This document shows positions 42,793 through 52,274 of a DNA stretch of 64,000 nt, piece by piece. A program made the translations under genes and the position numbers. The notes under the pieces were generated by a model that was given only the letters and a program-made list of their open reading frames with translations, did not search any database and was not told the DNA's origin. Within the stretch, counting starts at the first letter, position 1. The number at the start of each line of letters is the position of its first letter. This DNA comes from Parvibaculum sp963975745 (lineage in GTDB: Bacteria > Pseudomonadota > Alphaproteobacteria > Parvibaculales > Parvibaculaceae), in NCBI RefSeq assembly GCF_963975745.1, contig NZ_CAXBIB010000001.1, positions 186,001-250,000 on the forward strand, in the 5' to 3' direction.

Positions 42793-43193
42793 GAATCGGG
42801 GCTTGGTGTCCGTAGGCGCGCCGATCCCGACAACTAACTCCCGAAGAAATCTTCGAGAGCGCAAATGACCGGCCCCCTGAGTGGTCCAGGCCCGTCCTCC
42901 TTGTTGAGTGAAAGCAGATTACGGACATGATTAGAACATAACAAGAACAAAACATGTGCCGCATCCCGAGTCAAGAGGCTTCTTCGACGGAAACTCCAAG
43001 GATTATGCCATGAGGCGGCATCTCCGCCTTGCCGACAACATGTTGATTAGCCTATCTTAACAAAGAGCCATGCCTGTGAACTTTCACATTCCACTTGAAA
43101 TGTGATGAGTTGCGGTATATATTCAACCTTGTCATGGGTCGCCACACTCGGTCGAATTGCTGAGTGCAAAAGGGCGGCCCCTTTTATTATCAG
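42793..43193. other. Long non-coding leader of the Abi gene; candidate structured RNA
   Basis: No credible gene is present in 400 bases. A hairpin AGGCGG-CATCT-CCGCCT (43013-43029) and AT-rich, promoter-like stretches (for example TATATT near 43120) are visible. AbiF-type proteins are known to be preceded by a conserved structured RNA, which is why a non-coding RNA is suspected here; I could not fold or compare it. Confidence 0.35.
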
Positions 43194-44057
43194 ATGACCC
43201 TTCCTGCGTTTACGAAGCGCCATGCTACCCCGGCTGACCGTGTTCTCCATTTACGGAACAAAGGGCTTATCGTTCCTCGGCCGAAAGTCGCTGCTAGAAA
43301 GATCGAGCTGATCGGCTATGAGCGGTTACGAATTTACTTTCTGAGCCGCCGCGACTCCACCGCACCAGGTAAGCCGTTCACTCCTGGAACGAGCTATCAT
43401 GATGTGCTTAGAATTTATGAATGTGACACCAAACTGCGCGCTATCTGCTTCGCAGCCGTTGGTCAGTTCGAAATTCACCTCCGGAACCGGCTGTCTGAAG
43501 AGCTGAGCACTCGCTTCGGTAGCCACCCATACTTCGACACGAGCGCCTTCAAGAGCAAGGAGGCGCATCTGGACGCCATGCAGAAGCTCAGTTCAGTCTA
43601 CAACGCATCAAAAGATAAGCGGGCCAAGCACTACAAGGAGAGTTACTCGAACCCACCCCTTCCGGCCATATGGACGCTGAAAGAATTTCTCACTTTCGGC
43701 ACAACCTCAAAACTGATCAAGGCGTTGAATGGGCCGGTGGTCACAGCGATCGCAAAGGACTTCGGCCTGCCATCTGACCAAATGCTAGAAAACTGGGTCG
43801 AGGCACTGGTCGACTTGCGAAATATCTGCGCACATCACGACCGGCTCTTCAACCGGACTTTCCAAAAGCAGCCGGAGATCTTCAGGACTCGGGGGGTGCC
43901 GACTAGTGCTGGCGGCCAGAATAACAAGCTCCGAGCTTTATTGCAGTGCCTAGACTACATGATGACTGCAAGGGGCGCCTCCGTAGGGGTTGAGGCAAGG
44001 GTTAGTCGGCTCTTACGTCAATATCCCGAGATATTTTTGGCGGAGACCGGATTTTAA
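43194..44057 (+). CDS. Abi_2 (AbiD/AbiF)-family HEPN protein
   Basis: A protein of 287 residues from the ATG at 43194; a GTG at 43164 would add ten residues. The family N-terminus (RVLHLRNKGLIV, then IELIGYERLRIYFLSRR) and the C-terminal HEPN ribonuclease motif (DLRNICAHHDRLFNR, Rx4-6H) are present. Abi_2 proteins stop phage growth by killing or arresting the host, probably by RNA cleavage. It is a stand-alone gene with its own leader and is enclosed by 18-base direct repeats. Confidence 0.88.
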   Translation: MTLPAFTKRHATPADRVLHLRNKGLIVPRPKVAARKIELIGYERLRIYFLSRRDSTAPGKPFTPGTSYHDVLRIYECDTKLRAICFAAVGQFEIHLRNRLSEELSTRFGSHPYFDTSAFKSKEAHLDAMQKLSSVYNASKDKRAKHYKESYSNPPLPAIWTLKEFLTFGTTSKLIKALNGPVVTAIAKDFGLPSDQMLENWVEALVDLRNICAHHDRLFNRTFQKQPEIFRTRGVPTSAGGQNNKLRALLQCLDYMMTARGASVGVEARVSRLLRQYPEIFLAETGF

Positions 44058-44213
44058 CCTCAGATTGCCAATCCAAGGCTAGGGCCTTGAGCTGCCCAGC
44101 TGACGTTTTGTCCTTAACACTTCAATTTGGTCCCTTATACATAAAAATGCAGCTGCTTGCGTGAGGTTACGGCTTCCTGCCTCACAAACAAATAACAACA
44201 TTGACCATCAGGG

Positions 44214-44231
44214 CTGGTTCGAATGAGCCTG
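44214..44231. repeat. Direct repeat, right copy flanking the Abi unit
   Basis: CTGGTTCGAATGAGCCTG, 17 of 18 bases equal to the copy at 42713, in the same orientation. The 1.5 kb between the copies contains only the Abi gene, its leader and the terminator of the preceding operon. Confidence 0.7.
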
Positions 44232-44285
44232 TCCTTTTATTCCCCAAACGCAGAAGGCGGCCATACGACGGGACTAATAGCGCTT

Positions 44286-45002
44286 TCATGCCATCAATCG
44301 TTCAAGTCGTCCCTTGCGCTTGGGCCAGTCGGGCATCGCGCGGTCCATTAAAGCAAAAAACTTTGCCCCGTGATGCGGTTCCGCTATGTGGCAGAGCTCG
44401 TGGGTGATGACGTAGTCGATGGCGCCGACCGGCGCCTCAATAAGGCGATGATTGAGCAACAGTCGGTGTGAGGGTGACATTGAGCCCCACCGCTGCCGCA
44501 GATGACGGACAATCAGCCCCTCTGGACGGAACGCTTCCGGATTCGAAAAGCGCTGGAGATTGGCCTCAATGCGCTCGCGAAATTTGAGATGCGCTTTCTC
44601 TCGATACCATGCCTCAACCAGATCTCGCGTCACGTTCGGTCGTCCCGGCCGATGCGTTTGCACTGTGATGAAGCCACGTATGAGCGTCACGCGCTCTTGG
44701 GTATGCGCCACGAGCTTCAGCCGATATTGACGGCCGAGATAGAGATGGGTTTCGCCGGCCACAAACCGGCGCTCCGGTGTTCGCGGCATGTACTGAATAA
44801 AGAAATTCTGCTGTCGTCTTATCCAGGCGGCCCGTTTGTGTACCTTGGCCTTGATGACTTCGATGGTTGCATCGAGAGGGGCGGCGACCATAACCGACGT
44901 ATCGGGTTCGACGGCGATTTCGAGAGTTGTTCGATCTCGTCGCACGACCGAAAAATCGATCGTGCGTTCGCCGTATTGGATCCTGTGCCTTTCCGGTTTC
45001 AT
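44286..45002 (-). CDS. YgjP-like (DUF45) metallopeptidase-fold protein of the type I R-M operon
   Basis: A protein of 238 residues. The C-terminal half has RHLRQRWGSMSPSHRLLLNH and the zinc site HELCHIAEPHHGAKF, the YgjP/WLM-like signature. Its start overlaps the hsdR stop by four bases (ATGA), and a longer frame inside hsdR is rejected. Such genes often end type I restriction operons; a regulatory proteolysis role is possible but unproven (the E. coli relative is also described as a nucleotide pyrophosphatase). Confidence 0.85.
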   Translation of the reverse strand: MKPERHRIQYGERTIDFSVVRRDRTTLEIAVEPDTSVMVAAPLDATIEVIKAKVHKRAAWIRRQQNFFIQYMPRTPERRFVAGETHLYLGRQYRLKLVAHTQERVTLIRGFITVQTHRPGRPNVTRDLVEAWYREKAHLKFRERIEANLQRFSNPEAFRPEGLIVRHLRQRWGSMSPSHRLLLNHRLIEAPVGAIDYVITHELCHIAEPHHGAKFFALMDRAMPDWPKRKGRLERLMA

Positions 45003-48000
45003 CCCGGAAACCGCGCCCTTGCGAGGTTCATGATCTTGATCTCGAGATCGTCCAGCGCCTCGACCGAAAGATCGATGCCTTTCTTGTCCCGAAGAACATC
45101 GAAGAAATAATCGTCGATGGCGTTGCGCATCTTGTTCTGGGCGATGTCGTTGGACCATACATCGACGATGTGATGCGCCTTGACGATATCGATGATGGCA
45201 AGGGCAATACGGGCCGTTTCATCGGCCTCGACCGGACGGTCGCCGGCAGAGGCGAGGGCGCCTTCGAGGACACCGAAAAAGGCCTGCCCGTCGTCGTCCC
45301 CCTTGATCGCATCGGGTACCTCGCGTCCACGATCCTTGCGGGCGATTTTGCTGGCAAGTTCAACCACGCTGTTGAGGTACTCTCGTTCGGAAATTCGCCT
45401 CGCGCGATAATCCCGAATAGCTTCCTCCAAAAGCTCGGAGAAACTCAGATAGAAGGTCGGATCCTCGGCCATTTTCTCGGTGATGACACGTCGCGTCGCG
45501 CTGGCGATCCGGTCGGCCCTCGATGCCTCGGATACGCCTTTCTCCTCGACAACGGCTTTCAGCGCATCGGGGTCATTGATATTGACGATCTCGATGATGG
45601 TTTCCGCCGGCAGCGCAACGACATGATCGTCGAGAAGTTTCTGGATTTTCGGTTCGAACTCCTTGACGTCGACGGTTTCCTGATATCGGAGCTGAACAGA
45701 GCGCCTCAATTCCGAAAACTGCTTCCAGTCGCGTTTCATCACGTCGACCTTCGTCTCATCGAACACATCGAAAAGCTTGTCGGAGGACAGCGATATATGA
45801 AGGCAGCGGCTGAAAGCCTTCAACCGTTCATAGAATTCATGGCGAATGGCCTCATCGCCCAGGAATTGCTCGAACTGTTCCATGTCTTTCTTGTTCTTCA
45901 CGGGCTTGAAAAGGTCCCAGAGCCGATCGTGCAGCTGCGGGAGCTTCCGGATTTGTTCGCGCACGTCGTGAACGGTGCCGGCAAGGTCAACGTCGTCGAA
46001 CCCCTGGAAGGCGCTATAGGCCGTCAGCGCTGTGTCGAGCTCGCCCAGCAGGCCTTCATAATCGATGATGAAGCCGAATTCCTTTTCGGTCTCGTCTTCT
46101 TCGTAAAGCCGGTTCACGCGGGCAATAGCCTGCAGGAGATTATGCTCGCGCAGCGACTTGCAAACATAGAGGACGGTGTTACGCGGTGCATCGAAGCCGG
46201 TCAGAAGCTTTGACACGACAATCAGAATTTCGGGATCGCCGGAGCCCTTGAATGCGTCGATGACCTGGCGGTTGTACTCGTCCTCGCTCTTGTAGCGGGC
46301 CATCATTCGCGTCCAGAAGCCGCGCACGATGTCTTTCGATTCCTTGTCGACCTCCTCATTGCCTTCGTTCTCGTCGGGTGCCGAGATGACGATCTCGCTG
46401 GTAACGTGACCGATCTCGTCCAGAACCTCCTTGAAGCGGACAGCGGCGGCCTTCGAAGGCGCAACAAGTTGCGCCTTGAAGCCGGTTCCCTGCCAGTGCT
46501 GGCGGAAGTGTTCGGAAATGTCGAAGGCTTTTGCGCGGATCGCCTGGCCGGTCTTCGAGAGCGCGTCCATTCGAGAGAATTTACGCTTCAGGTCGGCCTT
46601 TTGGCTCGCGGTAAGCCCCTCGCTGATCTTGTCGAACCACCGGTCGATCACATCGCCATTGACCTGCTGTTCGACCAGCCGGCCTTCATAGAGCAGGGGA
46701 ACGACGGCGCCGTCCGCCACGGCTTCGTCGATCGCATATTTGTGGATGAGACCGCCAAAGGTCGAGAGCGTGTTTTTCTCCTTTTTCAGAAGCGGCGTGC
46801 CGGTAAAGCCGAGATAGCAGGCCTTCGGCAGCAGACGGCGCATCCTGGTCGCGAACTGGCTATGGCCGCCATGGCGGCCGGTCTGCGACCTGTGACTTTC
46901 ATCAACCAGAACAAAGATGTTGGCATCGTCGTCCACGTCCTCGGCATTTTTTGCCGCAGTGTCGAACTTGTTGATGATGGTGGTAACGAGCGGCGCCCTG
47001 TTGCGGACCAGTTCAATCAGGTGGTTGCCGCTGGTCGCCCGGATCGGCTCCATCTCGCAGGACTTGAAGGTATCCTTGATCTGCCTGTCGAGGTCGTCGC
47101 GGTCGGTAACTATCATGATGCGCGGATTGGATATTTCCTTGTCGAGCGCCAGCGCCCGGCCGAGCATGACCATGGTCAGCGACTTGCCGGATCCCTGCGT
47201 GTGCCAGATGACGCCGCCCTTGCGCCGGCCATCGATATTGAAGTGGCGAACGCGTTCCACCGCCTTGCGAATGCCGAAAAACTGCTGGTGACGGGCAACC
47301 TTGCGCGTGCCGGCATCGAACACGGTGAATCGGCGAACTAGATCCAGAAGTCGTTCCGGTCGGCACAACGCATAAATCGTCCGGTCTTGCGCCGTGATCG
47401 CGCGAGGGCCCTCGGCGGCCAAGGCCTCGAAATGCTTCCGCGCGCCTGCAAAATCGCCAGAGAAGATCGCATCGGCCTCAACAGGCTTCAGGGTCCGGTT
47501 CGCCAGCGCGGCAATGTCGTCGTCCTTGTCTTCGTCGTCGCGCCAGCTCTGCCAATATTGCTTCGACGCACCGACCGCGGCATATCGCGCCTCGGCGCGG
47601 TTCATCGCCATCAGAAGCTGCGCGAAGTGAAACAGTTGCGGAATGTTGTCTTCGTTCTGATAGCCGATCAGCTGGCTTCCCGCTTTCTTCAGGCTCTCGG
47701 TCGGGCGCTTGTTTTCGATCACCAGGAAGGGGATGCCGTTTACATAAGCGACGATGTCGCAACGCTTCGTCTGTGTGCTGGCCGTCCGCTCGACCGCCAC
47801 TTCGGCGGTGACGTGAAAAACGTTGTTGGCCGGTGTATCCCAGTCGATGAAGCGGAATGACCAGGATTTCGAGTCGCCCTGGATCGTCTTGGTGATGGTC
47901 GTGCCCAAAACAAGCGTGTCGTAGATGTCCTGATTGGTACCGCGCAGGCCTTTCTGCCGGTCTGGTGTCGGTTTCAGCCGGCGGATCGCCTCATGCGCGT

Positions 48001-48214
48001 CCTCGAGATCGAAGGGATAGTCACGGCCCCGATAGCTGAAGCTGTTGATCTTCAAAAGCTGCTCGGCAAGCACATCGTCGAGCACGACGTTACGCAGGCG
48101 GCCGCCGCGCATGGAAACGGCTTCGGTTTGTGAAAGCGGAACAAATCCCAGCGCCACGAGGATCTGAAGGGCAGGGATCTGGGACTGATGCTTTTCGGCC
48201 GCGATGAAGGTCAT
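44999..48214 (-). CDS. hsdR: Type I restriction enzyme, R subunit
   Basis: A protein of 1071 residues. The N-terminal PD-(D/E)XK nuclease has its Glu-x-Lys in PFLVIENKRP. The SF2 motor has Walker A HTQGSGKSLTMVM, motif II LVDESHR and motif III FTGTPLL, and the later motifs (SKLLTGFDAPRNTVLYV, QAIARVNR) are intact. With the M and S subunits it translocates and cuts unmodified DNA at a distance. The start at 48214 overlaps the hsdS stop by four bases; a frame beginning at 48241 lies inside hsdS. It looks functional. Confidence 0.96.
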   Translation of the reverse strand: MTFIAAEKHQSQIPALQILVALGFVPLSQTEAVSMRGGRLRNVVLDDVLAEQLLKINSFSYRGRDYPFDLEDAHEAIRRLKPTPDRQKGLRGTNQDIYDTLVLGTTITKTIQGDSKSWSFRFIDWDTPANNVFHVTAEVAVERTASTQTKRCDIVAYVNGIPFLVIENKRPTESLKKAGSQLIGYQNEDNIPQLFHFAQLLMAMNRAEARYAAVGASKQYWQSWRDDEDKDDDIAALANRTLKPVEADAIFSGDFAGARKHFEALAAEGPRAITAQDRTIYALCRPERLLDLVRRFTVFDAGTRKVARHQQFFGIRKAVERVRHFNIDGRRKGGVIWHTQGSGKSLTMVMLGRALALDKEISNPRIMIVTDRDDLDRQIKDTFKSCEMEPIRATSGNHLIELVRNRAPLVTTIINKFDTAAKNAEDVDDDANIFVLVDESHRSQTGRHGGHSQFATRMRRLLPKACYLGFTGTPLLKKEKNTLSTFGGLIHKYAIDEAVADGAVVPLLYEGRLVEQQVNGDVIDRWFDKISEGLTASQKADLKRKFSRMDALSKTGQAIRAKAFDISEHFRQHWQGTGFKAQLVAPSKAAAVRFKEVLDEIGHVTSEIVISAPDENEGNEEVDKESKDIVRGFWTRMMARYKSEDEYNRQVIDAFKGSGDPEILIVVSKLLTGFDAPRNTVLYVCKSLREHNLLQAIARVNRLYEEDETEKEFGFIIDYEGLLGELDTALTAYSAFQGFDDVDLAGTVHDVREQIRKLPQLHDRLWDLFKPVKNKKDMEQFEQFLGDEAIRHEFYERLKAFSRCLHISLSSDKLFDVFDETKVDVMKRDWKQFSELRRSVQLRYQETVDVKEFEPKIQKLLDDHVVALPAETIIEIVNINDPDALKAVVEEKGVSEASRADRIASATRRVITEKMAEDPTFYLSFSELLEEAIRDYRARRISEREYLNSVVELASKIARKDRGREVPDAIKGDDDGQAFFGVLEGALASAGDRPVEADETARIALAIIDIVKAHHIVDVWSNDIAQNKMRNAIDDYFFDVLRDKKGIDLSVEALDDLEIKIMNLARARFPG

Positions 48215-49530
48215 GATCCGCCTCCCACCTTTACCCGCCATTCGCCCGTCAGCAGCTTCTGCATCAGGCCTCGTTTTTGGCGGGTGAGGGTTTCGATTTC
48301 TAAAGTCAAAGCGTCAAGATCGGCCTGCCCTGTACGTAGCACGTCGGAGATGGCTCTCTGTTCGGCCAACGAAGGAACCGGGAACGGCAGCTTCGAGAAC
48401 TCGCTCCAGCGTAGACTGCCGCGCCGATCTACCGAGGCGCTGGTGCTGACCTCGAAGATATGCCGGTAGAGTCCCGTCTTGAGCACGGCGAAAGCGTAGT
48501 CAGCAACCACCTTTTCAGGCGCGAACCTGAATACGGTGTAGATTGGGCTCACCACGCCTACGTCAGTCAGGTTCTGGAGGCCGATAGAGCCTTCCTCGAC
48601 GTGGTTGCTGGGAAAGCCAAAGTCACCGCGCCAGATCTTCTTGTAGCCTGACAGATCGGCGCTGAAGACCTGTTTTTTGAAGTATTCAAGGGACCTTACG
48701 AATCCGTCATATTTCGAACAGGATAGGACTTCATGCTGCTCCGCATCGGCGTTCCGCTCGGAGATTTCCCTGGCCAATTTGCCGATGGGCTTGTTGTCCC
48801 AAGACGCGGGAAGCGTAAACCAGCGGTGTGGGATCATTTCGTCCGAAGTATGGAAGCGGTCGAGTTGCCGCGTCCCGAAAACAAGAGAGTGGGTCAGCAT
48901 ACGCTGCCGACTCAGCTTCGCCGCGCGGAGCCCCTCCAGCTTCTCGATGGCCTCGTCCCATGTCCGCAGGATTTCGGCGATCTTGTGCTGTTCGGGGAGC
49001 GGGGCAAGTGGAAATGGGCAGTGCTTGCGAAACTCGCTCGGGTTGATGTTGGCCTGACTTACGCCGCGGGTTGAAAGCCGTTTTAGCGCTATCTGAGCGA
49101 TCGACGAGTTCAACCAAAAGTTCAAGAAATCGGGATCTGCTTTCGATTGGTCTGCGTGGAGCCTGACCAAATAGGACGCAAAGACCGCCTCCGAATCCTC
49201 GCGGACGATTCCCACCTTCCCGACCAAATCCGGACTGTTTGTTCGATTTAGAAGTATATCACCGCGTCGCAGACGCATTGCTGACCAATCGTTTCCGCCA
49301 TCATCAACGGTCGCAAGTCCCTTGAGATTCACCGATCCTCTGACGAGATCGCGCATTCCGACAATTGGGGTATTGCCAGAAGAATCGCCCGGCTCACTTA
49401 AGCCGTACTCAGCGCTCGTAAGTACTTCCCCAACCGGCACCAGCATCCAATCACTGGGTAGCTCGTTTTCAAAAAGCGACTTCGTGAACGTCGTTCTACC
49501 ATCATGATATCTTTCCGCCCTATTTGACAT
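48211..49530 (-). CDS. hsdS: Type I restriction enzyme, full-length S subunit
   Basis: A protein of 439 residues with two target-recognition domains, each followed by the conserved spacer helix (LAPLPEQHKIAEILRTWDEA in the middle, VPSLAEQRAISDVLRTGQAD at the end). The two halves set the two parts of a bipartite recognition sequence; which sequence cannot be read here. It lies between hsdM and hsdR with short overlaps. The low GC and divergent TRDs are normal for the family. Confidence 0.93.
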   Translation of the reverse strand: MSNRAERYHDGRTTFTKSLFENELPSDWMLVPVGEVLTSAEYGLSEPGDSSGNTPIVGMRDLVRGSVNLKGLATVDDGGNDWSAMRLRRGDILLNRTNSPDLVGKVGIVREDSEAVFASYLVRLHADQSKADPDFLNFWLNSSIAQIALKRLSTRGVSQANINPSEFRKHCPFPLAPLPEQHKIAEILRTWDEAIEKLEGLRAAKLSRQRMLTHSLVFGTRQLDRFHTSDEMIPHRWFTLPASWDNKPIGKLAREISERNADAEQHEVLSCSKYDGFVRSLEYFKKQVFSADLSGYKKIWRGDFGFPSNHVEEGSIGLQNLTDVGVVSPIYTVFRFAPEKVVADYAFAVLKTGLYRHIFEVSTSASVDRRGSLRWSEFSKLPFPVPSLAEQRAISDVLRTGQADLDALTLEIETLTRQKRGLMQKLLTGEWRVKVGGGS

Positions 49531-51040
49531 CTACACCCAGCTCCTTCAGGTGCCCGGCCATCTTCTCGCGAACGTCGGCAAGTTCTGTCTCAATCGCATT
49601 GATCTGCTTCTGGAGGGCGGAGACGTCGATTTCTTCCTCCGGCTCGAAAGTGTCGACGTAGCGGGGGATATTCAGGTTGAAGTCGTTCTCGACGATCTCT
49701 TCGGGGCTGGCGCGGTGGGAGTATTTTTCAATCTCCACCCGTGAGGCGTAGGTTTCCAGCACCTTCGCGATATGCGCCTCATCCATCACGTTCTGGGTCT
49801 TGCCCGACGTGAACTCCTTGCTGGCGTCGATGAAGAGCACGTCCTTGCGTGCCTCATTGACGCCGCCCTGTTCGCGGGAGCGGTCGAAAATCAGAATGGC
49901 CACCGGAATGCCCGTGGTCGTGAACAGGTTTGCGGGTAGGCCCACTACCGCGTCGAGCAGGTTCTCTTCGATCAGGGCTTGCCGAATACGCCCTTCGGCG
50001 CCGCCACGGAACAACACACCATGAGGAACGATGATGGCCACGCGGCCGCTCTGGCGCTTGGCGATCTCGATCATGTGCGTGATGAAGCCATAGTCGCCCT
50101 TGGACTTCGGCGGGATACCGCGCCAGTAGCGCTTGTACTGGTCGGTCGCCGCATCTTCGGCGCCCCATTTGTCGAGAGAGAAGGGCGGGTTTGCCACCAC
50201 GACATCGAATGTCATTAGATGATCGCTCTCGACAAGAGCGGGGCTGTTCAGCGTGTCGCACCACTCGATGCGTGCGGCGTCTTTCGCATGCAGAAACATG
50301 TTCATCCGCGCCAGCGCCCAGGTGGCGCCGTTCACCTCTTGCCCGTAGAGCGCGAAATTGTCGGAGCCGACCTCCTTCGAAACATGGATCAGCAGCGAGC
50401 CTGAACCGCAGGCCGGGTCGCAGATCGTGTCGCCGGGCTTGGGGGAGGCGAGTTTGGCCAGGAGGCGCGACACGGCGGCGGGCGTATAGAATTCGCCGGC
50501 CTTCTTGCCGGCATCGGAGGCAAAGCGCGAGATCAGATAAATATAACACTCCCCAATGATGTCTTCGGTCACGCGCGAGGGGCGGAGATCGAGCGCGGGC
50601 TTGGCGAAATCCTCCAGCATGTTTTTCAGGCGGCGATTTCGGTCTTTGACCCGGCCGAGATTCGATTCCGAGTTGAAGTCGATATTGCGGAAAACCCCCT
50701 CGAGCTTGGCCCGGTTCGCATCTTCGATCTTCTCAAGCGCAATGTTGATGAGCTCGCCGATATTGGGTTCGTTGCGCTGGGCATAGAGGTCGTGAAAACT
50801 GGCGCCTTCCGGCAGGATGAAACGCTCGCGTTCGAGCCGCCGGCGAATGCGGGCGTCGTCGCCGCCAAATTGCTTGCGATAGGTCTCGACGTGATCGTTC
50901 CAGAGATCGGAGATGTATTTCAGGAAGAGCATCACAAGGATATAATCCTTGTACTGACCGGCATCGACGACGCCCCTGAAAGTGTCGCAAGCGGCCCAGG
51001 CCGTTTGATTGACTTGCTGTTGTGTCAGCTGGTCGGTCAT
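49520..51040 (-). CDS. hsdM: Type I restriction enzyme, M subunit (N6-adenine methyltransferase)
   Basis: A protein of 506 residues. The N-terminal HsdM domain (FRGVVDAGQYKDYILVMLFL) is followed by the methyltransferase core: SAM motif DPACGSGSLLIH and catalytic NPPF (VVVANPPFSLDKWG). It methylates adenine in both strands of the target and protects host DNA. It overlaps the half-size S gene by four bases and the full S gene by eleven, so all are co-expressed. Confidence 0.96.
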   Translation of the reverse strand: MTDQLTQQQVNQTAWAACDTFRGVVDAGQYKDYILVMLFLKYISDLWNDHVETYRKQFGGDDARIRRRLERERFILPEGASFHDLYAQRNEPNIGELINIALEKIEDANRAKLEGVFRNIDFNSESNLGRVKDRNRRLKNMLEDFAKPALDLRPSRVTEDIIGECYIYLISRFASDAGKKAGEFYTPAAVSRLLAKLASPKPGDTICDPACGSGSLLIHVSKEVGSDNFALYGQEVNGATWALARMNMFLHAKDAARIEWCDTLNSPALVESDHLMTFDVVVANPPFSLDKWGAEDAATDQYKRYWRGIPPKSKGDYGFITHMIEIAKRQSGRVAIIVPHGVLFRGGAEGRIRQALIEENLLDAVVGLPANLFTTTGIPVAILIFDRSREQGGVNEARKDVLFIDASKEFTSGKTQNVMDEAHIAKVLETYASRVEIEKYSHRASPEEIVENDFNLNIPRYVDTFEPEEEIDVSALQKQINAIETELADVREKMAGHLKELGVDVK

Positions 51041-51642
51041 TTCATCTTCCTCTCCGGCTCAGCGCTCCGGCAAATGAGTTTGGCCTGTTCGTCGAGGATC
51101 AGGCGACTGAGTTTTTTCCTCTTTTCGGCCAGAAGCAGAGCCAGCCCGTTCTCCCGTTCCACGAGGTCGTCAACGGCGATGATCTTGCGTTGCGTCTCGA
51201 CATCTGGAACGTCGATATTCAGTTCATCTAGGCACGACTTCGGTACCATACGAATCTTGGTTCCTCGCGCACCGCTATCGAAGTGCCGCTGCGCCTCGGC
51301 CTGGTTGATGGCCCATGCCAGATACTCGGAGGTAACGACATCCGGCTTTGGTCGGAGGATAAGGAGCGGCTGGAGGGCGAGGGCGGGTTCGACAAATCGC
51401 CGATCGAGTGCCGATGCCGTATTGCGATCTCCTCGCGAGCGAAACAACACATCGCCGGCTCGTGCGAAATACCGCCCCGGAAGCGCCCCCAGATCGACAC
51501 GCATAAGCTTGTCCGGCTCAATTCGCCCGGCTGCGGAAATGTCGCGCAGCTGAATAGCCGGCACGCCCGCGGTCGTGGCGGGTTCGAGACGCGCCCGCGC
51601 TGTGTAGCCAGCCTGAATCTCGCAAAGGTCGTGAAGACGCAC
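51037..51642 (-). CDS. Half-size HsdS-like specificity protein (single TRD)
   Basis: A protein of 201 residues, half the normal HsdS length. It has one target-recognition domain (RLHDLCEIQAGYTARARLEP to FRSRGDRNTAS) and one spacer helix (IDVPDVETQRKIIAVDDLVE). It is the first gene of the operon, before hsdM, whereas a complete HsdS follows hsdM. It could be a degenerate duplicate, or an active half-subunit that pairs with another copy to create a second, palindromic specificity. No frameshift is seen, which favours a real gene. Confidence 0.82.
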   Translation of the reverse strand: MRLHDLCEIQAGYTARARLEPATTAGVPAIQLRDISAAGRIEPDKLMRVDLGALPGRYFARAGDVLFRSRGDRNTASALDRRFVEPALALQPLLILRPKPDVVTSEYLAWAINQAEAQRHFDSGARGTKIRMVPKSCLDELNIDVPDVETQRKIIAVDDLVERENGLALLLAEKRKKLSRLILDEQAKLICRSAEPERKMK

Positions 51643-52199
51643 AATGAAATCCTCTGTAGCTTAGCCCACAGGAGATAGGAATGTGGGTTCCATTGTCAAT
51701 ATGAAAGTATCTGTAGATAGTACCACTGTAAAAATATGATGCCTTTGTCTGGCGACCTCACTTACGTCACGCGACTACGGCTCGAAAGCGCCAACAGGCG
51801 ATCGGAGTATCTAACCTGTTGAATTAAAACGATTTGCCCCTCAACTCGGCAAATTCGACGATTTTCGGGGCAAAACCAATGTTATCAATGGCTTAGGTGA
51901 AAAATCACACGCATAAGGGGTGCCGGTGACGGACCAGGATACGGGCAGTTCAAAGGGCAAGATTGGGTCGCATGGCGGCGAATTCCCGGAAACCTTTTCA
52001 ACAACACGGGCGCATCGAGAGTGTGCCAAGAGACGAACCTCCGAGGTGCGCGGGATGTGGTGGCTTCGAAGCGGAAGATCATATTAGGCTGAGCCGGCGC
52101 GAAGATGCGTGCGAGGACGATGGGGTTTAAGCGGGCATTTGCCGGAACAAGATTTGGTCCTCGACCTCGGTTACATGAGGAAGGGCAGGCAACGCATTG
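51643..52199. other. Gene-free region with likely promoter of the R-M operon
   Basis: Read leftward, TTTACA and TACTTT spaced 17 bases (about 51701-51729) could be the operon promoter. A dyad TATCTGTAGATA (51708-51719) overlaps it and may bind a controller protein. A CCCACA/TGTGGG stem (51665-51687) lies in the leader. The rest (51740-52199) shows no gene or repeat I recognise. Confidence 0.4.
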
Positions 52200-52274
52200 A
52201 TCTGGAAAGTGAATTTCCAGATTCGTTTTCTGTGCAGATTCATTTTCTACGCGTCCAGATTCATTTTCTATGCG
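52200..52274. repeat. Inverted repeat plus three tandem repeats, possible IS end
   Basis: A perfect nine-base inverted repeat (ATCTGGAAA-GTGAA-TTTCCAGAT, 52200-52222) is followed by three copies of CAGATTCRTTTTCTRYGC-like sequence beginning at 52218, 52235 and 52256. Several repeated sites near a terminus are typical of IS21-family ends. No transposase remains. From 52275 to 52582 I see nothing further. Confidence 0.5.
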
